This document shows positions 20,340 through 28,105 of a stretch of 64,000 bases of DNA, piece by piece. Within the stretch, counting starts at the first letter, position 1. Every line of letters starts with the position of its first letter. Origin of the DNA: Vampirovibrio chlorellavorus (GTDB taxonomy: Bacteria; Cyanobacteriota; Vampirovibrionia; Vampirovibrionales; Vampirovibrionaceae); assembly GCA_003149345.1 (NCBI GenBank), contig QFWI01000031.1, positions 160,325 to 224,324 of the forward strand. The letters run 5' to 3'. The translations under genes were made by a program, and so were the position numbers. A model generated the notes under the pieces. That model searched no databases. It was not told where the DNA came from and worked only from the letters and a program-made list of their open reading frames with translations.

Positions 20340-20558
20340 ATGAGCATGTCACCTCCTGAACTTTACACGCCCCCCACCGAGGGAGAAGCTGCATCGGCCA
20401 CCGACAGTGCCAATTGGCAACAAATTGAAGCCGAATTAAAACGGGCCCAAAGCGCCCTTCAGCAACCCTTGCTGGATACCTTTGTCCGCCAAAGTGAACC
20501 GCACCGGGAACGTACGGTACTGGATCTCAAATCATTCGGGCAATCATCAGACTGGTAA
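20340..20558 (+). CDS. Small hypothetical protein (72 residues)
   Basis: The frame from ATG 20340 encodes an acidic, helical protein beginning MSMSPPELYTPP, with EAELKRAQSALQQPLLDTFVRQ as the likely helix. An in-frame TTG at 20310 is possible. The ribosome-binding site is weak (GGGA). The last 12 bases overlap the 3' end of the convergent MoeZ-like gene. I do not recognise a family; it may or may not belong to the thi operon 155 bases upstream. Confidence 0.4.
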   Translation: MSMSPPELYTPPTEGEAASATDSANWQQIEAELKRAQSALQQPLLDTFVRQSEPHRERTVLDLKSFGQSSDW

Positions 20559-21686
20559 AATCAGGGGCCCGTCCCAAACCGATAAACCACCGGCCAGACT
20601 GTACACCTGTTGATACCCGAAATCTCGAAATTGTTGTAAGGCCTTTAAACTGCGCACCCCTTTTTGGCAGTACAGCAAGATAGGCTGTTCCAACCCGAAC
20701 CGGGCCCGCAGGGTCTCTTCATTGAAGCTGGATAAGGGCAGATTGTCCGCCTGCGGCAAATGCCCGGCGGCAAACTCCTCAGCCTCCCGCACATCCAGCA
20801 CTAGCCAGCCTTGGGCCAGTCTGTCCCGAAAGGCCTCAGGCAAAAGCTCAAACGCTTTCAACGCTTCCGAAATTGCCCCCCCCCCACAGGCCACCGCCAT
20901 GGCCTTGGGCGCCAGAATGCTGGGACGCTCCCCGCACAGGGGGCAGTATGGATTTTTAGAAAGTTGGAGCGTTTTCAGGGTCTGATTCAGGGCATTGTAA
21001 ATGAGCAGTTTTCCCGTAATGGACTGCCCCAGGCCGGTTAAATACTTGATGGCTTCCGTGGCCATCATCACGCCCACCGTGCCCGGCACCACGCCCAGCA
21101 CCCCCACTTCCGCACAGGGCGCCAAAGCATTGGATTGCGGCGGCTGCTCAAACACGCAGCGATAACAGGCGGTTTGTCCCGGATCAAACAGGGCCAGCTG
21201 GGCCCCATACTCAAAAACCGCCCCTTGCAGCAGGGGAATTTTAGCCAGATAGCAAGCATCGGCCATTAAAAAGCGGGTGGTAAAATTATCCGAACCATCC
21301 AGCACCAGGTCGTAACCGGCAATCAAGGACATCACATTGGTCTCATCCACCGCTACCGCATGGGGCTGGTAGGTCACTGCCGGATTGATGGCCCGCATAG
21401 CGGCGATCAAACTCTCCACTTTGGGCTGACCGATATCTTCCACCCGGTGGGCGATTTGACGCTGCAAATTACTGCGCTCCACCCGATCAAAATCCACCAC
21501 CCCAATAGCACCCACCCCAGTCGCCGCCAGGTATAAGCCCGCCGGACATCCCAATCCACCGGCCCCAACCAGCAAGACTTTGGCATTTTTCAGGCACAGC
21601 TGCTTTTCCAGACCAAAGCCCTTCAGCTTCAGGTGGCGGCTGTACTGCGCCTGCTCCAACGGGGTGAGTGATTCAGACTCGGACAT
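20547..21686 (-). CDS. moeZ: Adenylyltransferase/sulfurtransferase (ThiF/MoeB plus rhodanese, MoeZ-type)
   Basis: This 379-residue protein activates the C-terminal Gly-Gly of ubiquitin-like sulfur carriers such as ThiS or MoaD and then sulfurates them. The E1-like domain has the ATP motif GAGGLGCP, ERSNLQRQ, LDGSDNF and the zinc Cys pairs CYRC and CPLC. A C-terminal rhodanese domain (~275-375) ends with active-site C340 in LYCQKGVRS. No separate thiF is present in the operon, so this is the likely ThiS-activating enzyme. AGAGGGA precedes the ATG. Confidence 0.9.
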   Translation of the reverse strand: MSESESLTPLEQAQYSRHLKLKGFGLEKQLCLKNAKVLLVGAGGLGCPAGLYLAATGVGAIGVVDFDRVERSNLQRQIAHRVEDIGQPKVESLIAAMRAINPAVTYQPHAVAVDETNVMSLIAGYDLVLDGSDNFTTRFLMADACYLAKIPLLQGAVFEYGAQLALFDPGQTACYRCVFEQPPQSNALAPCAEVGVLGVVPGTVGVMMATEAIKYLTGLGQSITGKLLIYNALNQTLKTLQLSKNPYCPLCGERPSILAPKAMAVACGGGAISEALKAFELLPEAFRDRLAQGWLVLDVREAEEFAAGHLPQADNLPLSSFNEETLRARFGLEQPILLYCQKGVRSLKALQQFRDFGYQQVYSLAGGLSVWDGPLILPV

Positions 21687-22038
21687 GGGCCAATCCCTCT
21701 TAGCATCAAACTGTCAATCAAACTTTCCGATGCCTAATTATTAATGAAAAAATTTTTCTATACCTGAAACCTTATCCCATCCACCCCAGAATTGGTAAGA
21801 CAAAATGCATAGTCCCTGAACAGCTATTATTTTTTTAGAGCTAAAAGCTCATCAATAAGCCCACATTGCGTTTTGACCTTATCGAAGGGGTGTGCTAACA
21901 TTCTCGGACTCTTTTGAAAGTGAACCAAAGGAAAGATGATTTGCGTCTTTCTAAATTCAGTTAATCCAATGACTGACTCCCATTTAAAGTTCGTTTTAAA
22001 TCGCATAGAAAATTATCATATATCGAGGAGGATTCGGG
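21687..22038. other. Divergent intergenic region between moeZ and DUF4168 gene
   Basis: This 352-base gap is AT-rich. It holds one good plus-strand promoter (listed separately), a small GAGCT/AGCTC hairpin near 21838-21850 and no convincing gene. Confidence 0.5.
21873..21901 (+). promoter_or_regulatory. Promoter of the DUF4168-like gene
   Basis: TTGACC (21873-21878) and TAACAT (21896-21901) are separated by exactly 17 bases, and transcription would start near 21908. This leaves about 130 bases of untranslated leader. Confidence 0.5.
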
Positions 22039-22536
22039 ATGAAAGCACTCATGCAACGCCTGACCGTATTGTCTGTCAGTACCTTCTTATTAAGTGGTAC
22101 CTTGTTTGCAGGAATGTCAGTGGCCGCTGACACTCAAACAACCGCATCTGAAGACGCCCAGCACGGTGAAGTGGCTAAAGAACCACCCATCACCCCCTCA
22201 CCTACAGACAGTAACTCACTGAAGCCCCCGGCAGCCATCGCCCCAACATCCATCAAGGAAGAAGCGTCAGCCAACAAGAACACAACCTTCAGTGACGAGG
22301 ACATCAAGGCCTTTGTGGAAGCCGCCAAAAGTGTGGATCAACTCAAACTGAAATACGAAGGTGAGTTATCCAAAGCCAACGGACAAGCCGCTATTGATCA
22401 AATCAAAAAAGAAGCGGATCTGGCACTCAGCAAAACCGTCACCGAAAAAGGAATGAGTGTGGCCCAATACAACAAAATCCAAGAAGCCGCGCTCAAAGAT
22501 CCTCAGTTGCAAGATCGCATTCAAAAGCAACTGTAA
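22039..22536 (+). CDS. Exported DUF4168-like protein
   Basis: This 165-residue protein has a signal peptide (residues 1-30, hydrophobic LSVSTFLLSGTLFAGM, likely cleavage after SVAA). A Pro/Ser/Thr-rich linker follows. The C-terminal helical domain ends EKGMSVAQYNKIQEAALKDPQLQDRIQKQL-type, which is the signature of the DUF4168 family common in cyanobacteria and proteobacteria. The family's role is unknown; it is expected in the periplasm. AGGAGG lies eight bases before the ATG. It is a single-gene unit with its own promoter and terminator. Confidence 0.78.
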   Translation: MKALMQRLTVLSVSTFLLSGTLFAGMSVAADTQTTASEDAQHGEVAKEPPITPSPTDSNSLKPPAAIAPTSIKEEASANKNTTFSDEDIKAFVEAAKSVDQLKLKYEGELSKANGQAAIDQIKKEADLALSKTVTEKGMSVAQYNKIQEAALKDPQLQDRIQKQL

Positions 22537-22560
22537 AATAGTCCAAGGCAAAAAATATAA

Positions 22561-22600
22561 AAAGCCGGAGGCTGGCATTCGCTGACTTCCGGCTTTTTTT
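22561..22600. terminator. Bidirectional terminator between DUF4168 gene and the aromatic operon
   Basis: AAAGCCGGA pairs with TCCGGCTTT around a GC-containing loop, with a seven-base T-run on the plus side. On the minus strand the same stem is followed by TTTTTATATTTTTT. It therefore can end both the plus-strand gene and the minus-strand aro operon. Confidence 0.85.
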
Positions 22601-22616
22601 AAGCGTATCGAAAATA

Positions 22617-23300
22617 TTAAGAGGACTTGGCCACCACGTGAATAAAACGGGTGTAGTTCTCTTCGGCATCTTGTAAGTTATCTTCAATGACTTGCAGGCC
22701 GTAAATTTTGGCCAGCACCTTACTACCCATAACAGCGGTGTTGTCCGGTAAGCGACGGGTGGCAAGGGCTTCGGCCGTTTTGGCGTTGTCCACCCACTCC
22801 CCTTCACCCGAGGTTTGCTTGAGGTGCGGGTATTTTTTCCGCAAATTGCCCTGACACTGCGCCAACACTTGCGGATGACACATCACCGTATCAATTTTGG
22901 CAAACTCCTGATCCGGGCGGATCATCAAGGCGTGGGCGATCTTGATTTCAAATTCCTGAATAATTTCCACCGGGTATTTTTCCAGGGCCTCGGTGGTTTC
23001 TTCCACATACCCACCCACGGAATTGTAAATGGCGCATTGACCTCGATCGATTTTTCCGCTGACCACCGCTTCCATCACCCGATCGGAAGTAAACAGGTAC
23101 TCAATAGCCTCGGTGGGGGTAAACTGGTGGCTGAGATAGGCTTGGATAGCCTCTTCGTTAAAGCTGCCTTCCCCGCCCTGAATGCCAAAAATGACTGGCT
23201 TTTGGGCCAAAGCGGCCAGAATGTCCAGATTGGGGGAATTCGTGGAATTATGAGCATTATCTTGCCCGGAATCTTGGGTAGAATTTTGCAGGTCCATCAT
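22617..23300 (-). CDS. pheA: Prephenate dehydratase, catalytic domain only
   Basis: This 227-residue protein should convert prephenate to phenylpyruvate for phenylalanine. Visible family features are FGIQGGEGSFNEEA at the start, the lobe segment FEIKIAHALMIRP and the catalytic NYTRFIHV (Thr-Arg-Phe) near the end. The usual C-terminal ACT domain that senses phenylalanine is absent. The common P-I-E-N-[ST] motif reads AIYNSVGG, a notable change. About 35 extra N-terminal residues are polar. It is the last gene of the aro operon, three bases after chorismate mutase. Confidence 0.8.
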   Translation of the reverse strand: MMDLQNSTQDSGQDNAHNSTNSPNLDILAALAQKPVIFGIQGGEGSFNEEAIQAYLSHQFTPTEAIEYLFTSDRVMEAVVSGKIDRGQCAIYNSVGGYVEETTEALEKYPVEIIQEFEIKIAHALMIRPDQEFAKIDTVMCHPQVLAQCQGNLRKKYPHLKQTSGEGEWVDNAKTAEALATRRLPDNTAVMGSKVLAKIYGLQVIEDNLQDAEENYTRFIHVVAKSS

Positions 23301-23303
23301 CGC

Positions 23304-23645
23304 CTATTCGCTTTTGCTTTCTAAACGCAGACTGTAATCATGAATCAAATGGTACAAGGCGTCTACAAATTCCGGGCAAAGTCCCAACTGCTGGGCCCTG
23401 GCTTTCTTGGCTTGCAACACCTGCTGCCAGCGTTTCATATCCAGTGGCTCCAGTCCGCGGGCCTTTTTGTAACGCCCCACCTCATCCACCAACTGGGCCC
23501 GCTGGGCCAGGGCTTGCAATAGCTGCTCATCCAGCCGGTCGATCTGATCCCGCAAGGCTTGCAGTTCAGGACAGTGCGGTTCGAACTTCTGGGTTTCTGG
23601 CTTGTGATCGTCGGTCATGGTCATCATTATCGCTGATTGATTCAT
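23304..23645 (-). CDS. aroQ: Chorismate mutase (AroQ type)
   Basis: This 113-residue all-helical protein matches the AroQ chorismate mutase pattern. LRDQIDRLDEQLLQALAQRAQLVDEVGRYK contains the first-helix Arg and the following Arg/Lys ligands. The later helix LYHLIHDYSLRLES carries the conserved end motif. It converts chorismate to prephenate, the substrate of the next gene. In many bacteria the two are fused; here they are separate adjacent genes. Several ATGs lie near the start (23645 and downstream), so the N-terminal few residues are uncertain. Confidence 0.85.
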   Translation of the reverse strand: MNQSAIMMTMTDDHKPETQKFEPHCPELQALRDQIDRLDEQLLQALAQRAQLVDEVGRYKKARGLEPLDMKRWQQVLQAKKARAQQLGLCPEFVDALYHLIHDYSLRLESKSE

Positions 23646-23680
23646 TATTGCTGATTGATTCCTCTAAAGATTGCAGGGGG

Positions 23681-24769
23681 CTAACCGTTCTGGGCCTTGT
23701 GCCGCAGGTAGTGATCCATTATCACCAGGGCGGCCATGGACTCCACAATGGGCACCGCCCGTGGCAGGACACAGGGATCATGTCGTCCGGTGGCCGCCAG
23801 GGTAGTTTCCTGATGGGCCTGATCCACGGTGTGTTGGGACTTACGGATGGTAGAAGTCGGCTTGACCGCCACCCGGAAGTGAATGGTTTCTCCGTTGGAA
23901 ATGCCGCCCAGCACCCCACCGGCCCGATTGGTGCGGGTGCGCACCCGACCGCTGTCATCGGTGTAAAACTCATCGTTGTGCTGGCTGCCCCGCAAGGTCA
24001 CCCCGGCGAACCCGGAGCCGATTTCAAAGCCTTTCACCGCGTTGATGCTGAGCATGGCCTTGCCCAAATCGGCGTGCAACTTGTCAAACACCGGCTCACC
24101 CAGACCCACCGGCACGTGGCGAATCAGCCCCTTCAAAATGCCGCCTACGGAATCGCCTTCATCCCGCACGGTTTCAATCAACCGAATCATGGCTTGGGCC
24201 TTCTCTGGATCTGGGCAACGTACCATGTTGGATTCCACCTGCTCGGCCGTCACAGTCTCAGGGTTCATCTCCGTACGAATGGGCCCCACCTGCTCCACAT
24301 AGCACAGGCACTCCAACCCCAGGGTTTGCTTCAGGAATTTCTTGGCGATAGCCCCGGCGGCCACCCGGCCAATGGTTTCCCGTGCCGAGGAACGTCCGCC
24401 GCCTCGCCAGTCCCGAGTGCCGTATTTCTGCTGAAAGGTATAATCGGCGTGACCGGGCCGGAACACCGACTTCAGGTTATTGTAGTCATCAGACTTCTGA
24501 TCTTTGTTGAAGGCCATCAGCATGATGGGCGTGCCAGTGGTCACCCCGTCCAGAATGCCGGAAAACAGGTGAATCTGATCCTGCTCGTTGCGGGGGGTGG
24601 TGATACTGCTTTGCCCCGGCCGACGACGATCCAGTTCCTTCTGGATTTCTTCAATGCTAATGGGCAAACCGGGCGGGCAGCCGTCAATGACCACGCCCAC
24701 CCCACCGCCGTGGGATTCCCCGAAGGTGCTGATACGGAACAACTGGCCAAAAGAACTTCCTGCGGTCAT
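23681..24769 (-). CDS. aroC: Chorismate synthase (AroC)
   Basis: AroC makes chorismate from EPSP using reduced FMN. The three signature regions are present: [18 protein letters not shown] near residue 17, [37 protein letters not shown] around 105-140, and [16 protein letters not shown] near the C-terminal third. Length (362) is normal. It follows the AroA-AroK fusion by 12 bases in the minus-strand operon. Confidence 0.96.
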   Translation of the reverse strand: MTAGSSFGQLFRISTFGESHGGGVGVVIDGCPPGLPISIEEIQKELDRRRPGQSSITTPRNEQDQIHLFSGILDGVTTGTPIMLMAFNKDQKSDDYNNLKSVFRPGHADYTFQQKYGTRDWRGGGRSSARETIGRVAAGAIAKKFLKQTLGLECLCYVEQVGPIRTEMNPETVTAEQVESNMVRCPDPEKAQAMIRLIETVRDEGDSVGGILKGLIRHVPVGLGEPVFDKLHADLGKAMLSINAVKGFEIGSGFAGVTLRGSQHNDEFYTDDSGRVRTRTNRAGGVLGGISNGETIHFRVAVKPTSTIRKSQHTVDQAHQETTLAATGRHDPCVLPRAVPIVESMAALVIMDHYLRHKAQNG

Positions 24770-24781
24770 GGGTTTAACTTT

Positions 24782-26719
24782 CTACGCCGGACAACACGGA
24801 GCCAGCGGAGGGCAAAGCGTCTCAGCGCCAAGCCTCAGCTGCTGGATAATTTCATCGGCCACTGCTGGCGGGGTTTTGCCCTCCGTGTCCACCTGAAGAT
24901 GAGCGACTTGTTGGTACACCGACTGGCGTTGATGAAACAAAGCCTGGGCCTGCTGTAAATTCCGCAACAGGGGACGATCCGAATCATGTTGCAGGCGGGC
25001 CCACACAGTGTCCCACGAAACCCGCAACCACACCACTGTGGCTCCGGCGGTCAAAGCGGCCATGGCCTGCGGGTTGGCAGGGACGCCGCCTCCGGTGGCC
25101 ACAATCAGTTCGGATGCCGAACCTAAGGCCTCAGCCACTTGCACTTCCAAAGCGCGAAAGTGGGTCTCCCCATCCGTATCAAAAATCTCGGTGACGCTCT
25201 GCCGACCGGACAAGGCCAGAATGCGAGCATCCATATCCACCGCTTGCCGGTCACAACGCTCGGCTAAAATACGGGCTACCGAGCTTTTACCAGCGCCCAT
25301 AAAGCCAATCAGCACGATTTTCTTGGGGTTTGTTCTCTCCAGTGATTTTTCAGAAGCAGACTGAGTGGGCACCTCGGACACCCCCAGGCCCAAGGCCCGC
25401 AAATCGTCCCAGAAGCCCGGATAGGTCTTGTTAACCACGGCCGGATCTTCAATTTCCAGTCCGTCCAACACGGCGCCCGCCACGGCAAAGGCCATGGCCA
25501 TGCGATGATCCCCATACGTGGCGATGCGGGCGGCCTGCGGTTGCCCGCCGTGAATGACCAAAGCATCGGCCTCAGCCTCCACCCGGATGCCCATTTTTTG
25601 CAATTCGCTCTCCACGGCGGCGATGCGATCGGTTTCCTTCACCCGAAGAGACTGCAAGCCTTCAATGCGGGTGACCCCATCGGCGAAAGCGGCCAACACG
25701 GCCAGCACCTGGGCCTGATCCGGGCAATCGCACATATCCACCACCGGCAAGGGGCGCACCCCGTACCCTTCAATGAGCAAATCCCCGTCCACCACACGCA
25801 CCTGGGTACCCATTTGCTTGAGGATCTCGATAAAGCGCATATCGGCCTGCACCGAGGTCAAGGGCAGATTCTTCAAAGTGATGGTAGACCCGGTCAGGGT
25901 GGCAATGGCCGCAAAGTAAGCGGCACTGGAAGCATCCGGCTCCACCACGTAAGACAGAGCGGTGTAGGTTTGTCCGGCAGGCACTTCAAACCGCTGATAT
26001 CCATCCTGCTGGGTGCCCTGCACCCCGAAAGCCCGCATAATATCCAGGGTCATATCCAGGTAGGGCTTGGACACCGGGGCTTCCGGCAAACGAATGACCA
26101 CCGGCTGGCCACTGGCCTCCCGCTCAGGTTCAATGAGCGGGGCAATCATCAGCAGGGCCGAAATATACTGACTGCTGGTACTGCCGGAAACGGTCAGTTG
26201 GCTGGCCTGCAATCGACAGGAATTCACCCGCACCGGCGGATAGCCCTCTTCTCCCAGATAGTCAATGGACACCCCCAGAGCCCGCAAGGCCTCCACCAAA
26301 TCCCGAACCGGTCGACGGTTCAGGCCGTCATGCCCCAGCAGGGTTTGCCGTCCGGGAATGACCGCCGATACAGCCAGTAAAAAGCGCAAGGTGGCCGCGG
26401 ACAGGTTGGCGTGCAAGGTGTAATCGGTATCGGCAATGTGCCGCACCTGTCCAAATACATCCACATAGGCTTGCCCAGCTTGCTTCCCCCATTCGGTCCG
26501 AATGCCCAAGGCATTCAGGCAATCCAGAATGGCCTGGCCATCGTCGCTGCGCAACACGTTCCACACCCGCACCGGCTGTCCTTGGGGCCGCTCAACCAAA
26601 GCGGCCAGAATGAGCGCCCGAATGGTGTAGCTTTTGGAACCCGGTACAGTCACCGAGGTTTGAACAGGATTGGGCAACGGGCTCAATCGGACGGGTCGAT
26701 GGGCGGTTGAGGCAGTCAT
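24782..26719 (-). CDS. aroAK: EPSP synthase / shikimate kinase fusion (AroA-AroK)
   Basis: This 645-residue fusion carries two consecutive shikimate-pathway activities. Residues ~15-445 are EPSP synthase: PGSKSYTIRALILAAL, the NLSAATLRFLLAV loop, LNRRPV, GSTSSQYISALL, EPDASSAAYFAA and LRVKETDRIAAV. Residues ~467-645 are shikimate kinase: Walker A GFMGAGKSS, DMDARI, the ATGGGV loop and the DRPLL lid. The order of domains is opposite to the reaction order. The ATG overlaps the stop of the DAHP synthase gene (ATGA). Confidence 0.93.
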   Translation of the reverse strand: MTASTAHRPVRLSPLPNPVQTSVTVPGSKSYTIRALILAALVERPQGQPVRVWNVLRSDDGQAILDCLNALGIRTEWGKQAGQAYVDVFGQVRHIADTDYTLHANLSAATLRFLLAVSAVIPGRQTLLGHDGLNRRPVRDLVEALRALGVSIDYLGEEGYPPVRVNSCRLQASQLTVSGSTSSQYISALLMIAPLIEPEREASGQPVVIRLPEAPVSKPYLDMTLDIMRAFGVQGTQQDGYQRFEVPAGQTYTALSYVVEPDASSAAYFAAIATLTGSTITLKNLPLTSVQADMRFIEILKQMGTQVRVVDGDLLIEGYGVRPLPVVDMCDCPDQAQVLAVLAAFADGVTRIEGLQSLRVKETDRIAAVESELQKMGIRVEAEADALVIHGGQPQAARIATYGDHRMAMAFAVAGAVLDGLEIEDPAVVNKTYPGFWDDLRALGLGVSEVPTQSASEKSLERTNPKKIVLIGFMGAGKSSVARILAERCDRQAVDMDARILALSGRQSVTEIFDTDGETHFRALEVQVAEALGSASELIVATGGGVPANPQAMAALTAGATVVWLRVSWDTVWARLQHDSDRPLLRNLQQAQALFHQRQSVYQQVAHLQVDTEGKTPPAVADEIIQQLRLGAETLCPPLAPCCPA

Positions 26720-27543
26720 GCGGGCAGGGCTTCCTTCTGCTGAACAGCACGGGCGGCTTCCAGCTTGCCCATCAGGGCGGTCAACTCTTCCCAGGTGATT
26801 TGCTGACTGGCGTCCGTCCAGGCGAAGCGGGGGGTGGGATGCACTTCAATGACCATCCCGTCGTAATTGTATTCTACGGTGTCCATGGCCACTTCTTCCA
26901 GCTTGTCCACGGCCCCGGCCACATGAGAAATATCCAGCAACATGGGCAGCCCAGTCTTTTCCCGAATGCGCATGGCCATTTCAGAGTCGGCCACGTTGCG
27001 TAAGCCGCTGGGGTTGGGGTGATGCACGTCCGGGGTGAAACCACGGTGGCACAAAATAAGGTTTTCCATGGCCATGCCGCCTTCCAGGGCGTGATCCACA
27101 ATGCCTTCCCAGTGAGATTCGGAATGCCAAGGCTGGTTCTTCAGCATCAGCTTCACCCGGCTATCCTGCGCGGCCACTCGGGCGATTTCCTGTTGCACGT
27201 AGTGATTCTGGTTACGAGCCCCAATCCACAACAGCAGTTCGCCGTTTTCTTTCAGGGAGGGCAACACCCCATCCATAACGGCCTGGGCTTGGGAGGGCAC
27301 CAGAATCTCAGTGCCGGGGTTCAGGCCCATTTGAGCGGCTTCGGCCAACAGTCCAATGCCCTCTTCTTTCAAACCATCGAAACCGGGCTTGGTGCGGGGC
27401 TTCCACAGGCTCACCCGAACGTAATCCACGCCGTGCTGCTGGGCCCGCTCCAGGGAGAACATGATTTGCTCCCGGCTTTCGGCGGCGCAAGGGCCGGCGA
27501 CCAGGATATTCCCGCGGTTGGGGTGGTGGTGACTGGGACTCAT
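26716..27543 (-). CDS. aroF: 3-deoxy-7-phosphoheptulonate (DAHP) synthase, class I-beta
   Basis: This enzyme condenses PEP and erythrose 4-phosphate, the entry to aromatic amino acid synthesis. The 275-residue KdsA-like barrel shows GPCAAES, the KPRTKPGFDG substrate motif, IGARNQ, LCHRGF, DISHVAG and IEVHPTP metal and substrate residues. No ACT or chorismate mutase domain is attached, so allosteric control is not apparent. AAAGGAG precedes the ATG by about 11 bases. It is the first enzyme gene of the operon, just downstream of a Phe/Tyr attenuator. Confidence 0.92.
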   Translation of the reverse strand: MSPSHHHPNRGNILVAGPCAAESREQIMFSLERAQQHGVDYVRVSLWKPRTKPGFDGLKEEGIGLLAEAAQMGLNPGTEILVPSQAQAVMDGVLPSLKENGELLLWIGARNQNHYVQQEIARVAAQDSRVKLMLKNQPWHSESHWEGIVDHALEGGMAMENLILCHRGFTPDVHHPNPSGLRNVADSEMAMRIREKTGLPMLLDISHVAGAVDKLEEVAMDTVEYNYDGMVIEVHPTPRFAWTDASQQITWEELTALMGKLEAARAVQQKEALPA

Positions 27544-27593
27544 GATTGTAGTTGCTCCTTTAACTGATAATTGCCTGGGTGATGCCTGGATAC

Positions 27594-27676
27594 AAAAAAC
27601 AGCCCCCGAAGGTTCGGGAGCTGTTTGTCAATCGGTAAACTTGCTTTAGCGGTTACACGTCAACAAACGACTCCCA
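27594..27676 (-). promoter_or_regulatory. Transcription attenuator of the aromatic operon
   Basis: On the minus strand a terminator forms from AACAGCTCCCGAA and TTCGGGGGCTGTT (27596-27625), followed by six U. The 5' half of that stem, extended (27616-27629, GACAAACAGCTCCC), can instead pair with GGGAGTCGTTTGTT (27675-27662) with a single mismatch, forming an antiterminator. That upstream strand contains the stop codon of the leader peptide. It can also pair with GGCTTCCCC just before it. This is the standard 1:2 / 2:3 / 3:4 arrangement of amino acid attenuators. Confidence 0.88.
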
Positions 27677-27734
27677 CGGGGAAGCCGTAAAAATAAAAGA
27701 AATAAAAGCTATTTTGCCAACGTGTGTTTTTCAT
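27660..27734 (-). CDS. Aromatic operon leader peptide (Phe/Tyr-rich, 24 residues)
   Basis: ATG at 27734 opens a 24-codon frame encoding MKNTRWQNS then FYFFYFYGF and ending PVGVVC. Eight of nine consecutive codons are Phe or Tyr (five Phe, three Tyr), with one Trp at position 6. Stalling at these codons would leave strand 2 of the attenuator free and allow read-through into aroF. Reading to the TGA would cover strand 2 and favour termination. There is no clear Shine-Dalgarno sequence; the predicted transcription start lies only a few bases upstream, so translation may be nearly leaderless. Confidence 0.85.
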   Translation of the reverse strand: MKNTRWQNSFYFFYFYGFPVGVVC

Positions 27735-27743
27735 AGTGATTAC

Positions 27744-27774
27744 AGTCTAGCTTAACAAGGGGTTAGTTTGTCAA
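27744..27774 (-). promoter_or_regulatory. Promoter of the aromatic operon
   Basis: On the minus strand a perfect -35 TTGACA (27774-27769) is followed after 19 bases by TAGACT (27749-27744). The expected start is close to 27737, immediately before the leader peptide ATG. The long spacer is the weak point. Confidence 0.55.
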
Positions 27775-27817
27775 GGGCTTAGATATCCTATCTAATCAAT
27801 CTGTTACATTAAAAAAA

Positions 27818-27940
27818 TCACCCATCAGAGGTCAAGCCATTTACAAAACTGCGTGCAGCGTCAAGTATCCTATGCGCGCCATCTTGCATTGAACACGCTG
27901 TACTCAAACAGTTGTAAACGGCTTGACCTCTGACAGGTGA
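27818..27940 (+). repeat. Palindromic dispersed element, copy A
   Basis: A 123-base element whose arms (TCACC-TCAGAGGTCAAGCC-TTTACAA and its complement) pair almost perfectly. The core has the shared left box ACTGCGTGCAGC and right box CGCTGTACTCAAAC. It lies between the divergent aromatic operon promoter and the Maf gene. The same boxes recur in copies B, C and D, but the outer arms of this copy are unique to it. This is the shortest copy; its inner segment is the most diverged. Confidence 0.85.
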
Positions 27941-28105
27941 CTTTTATAAATCTTCCACAGAGAAAGCAACAATCCTGGCAATCACCGTTCCTTTGGCCCG
28001 AAAGACCTACCCCTTTCAACTCCTCCACCCACAGGAGGAGATTCCCGGAGAGATAACCCACAATGAAGGCAAGGCATTACGTAATCCGGGAAAGGACGTT
28101 CTCGC

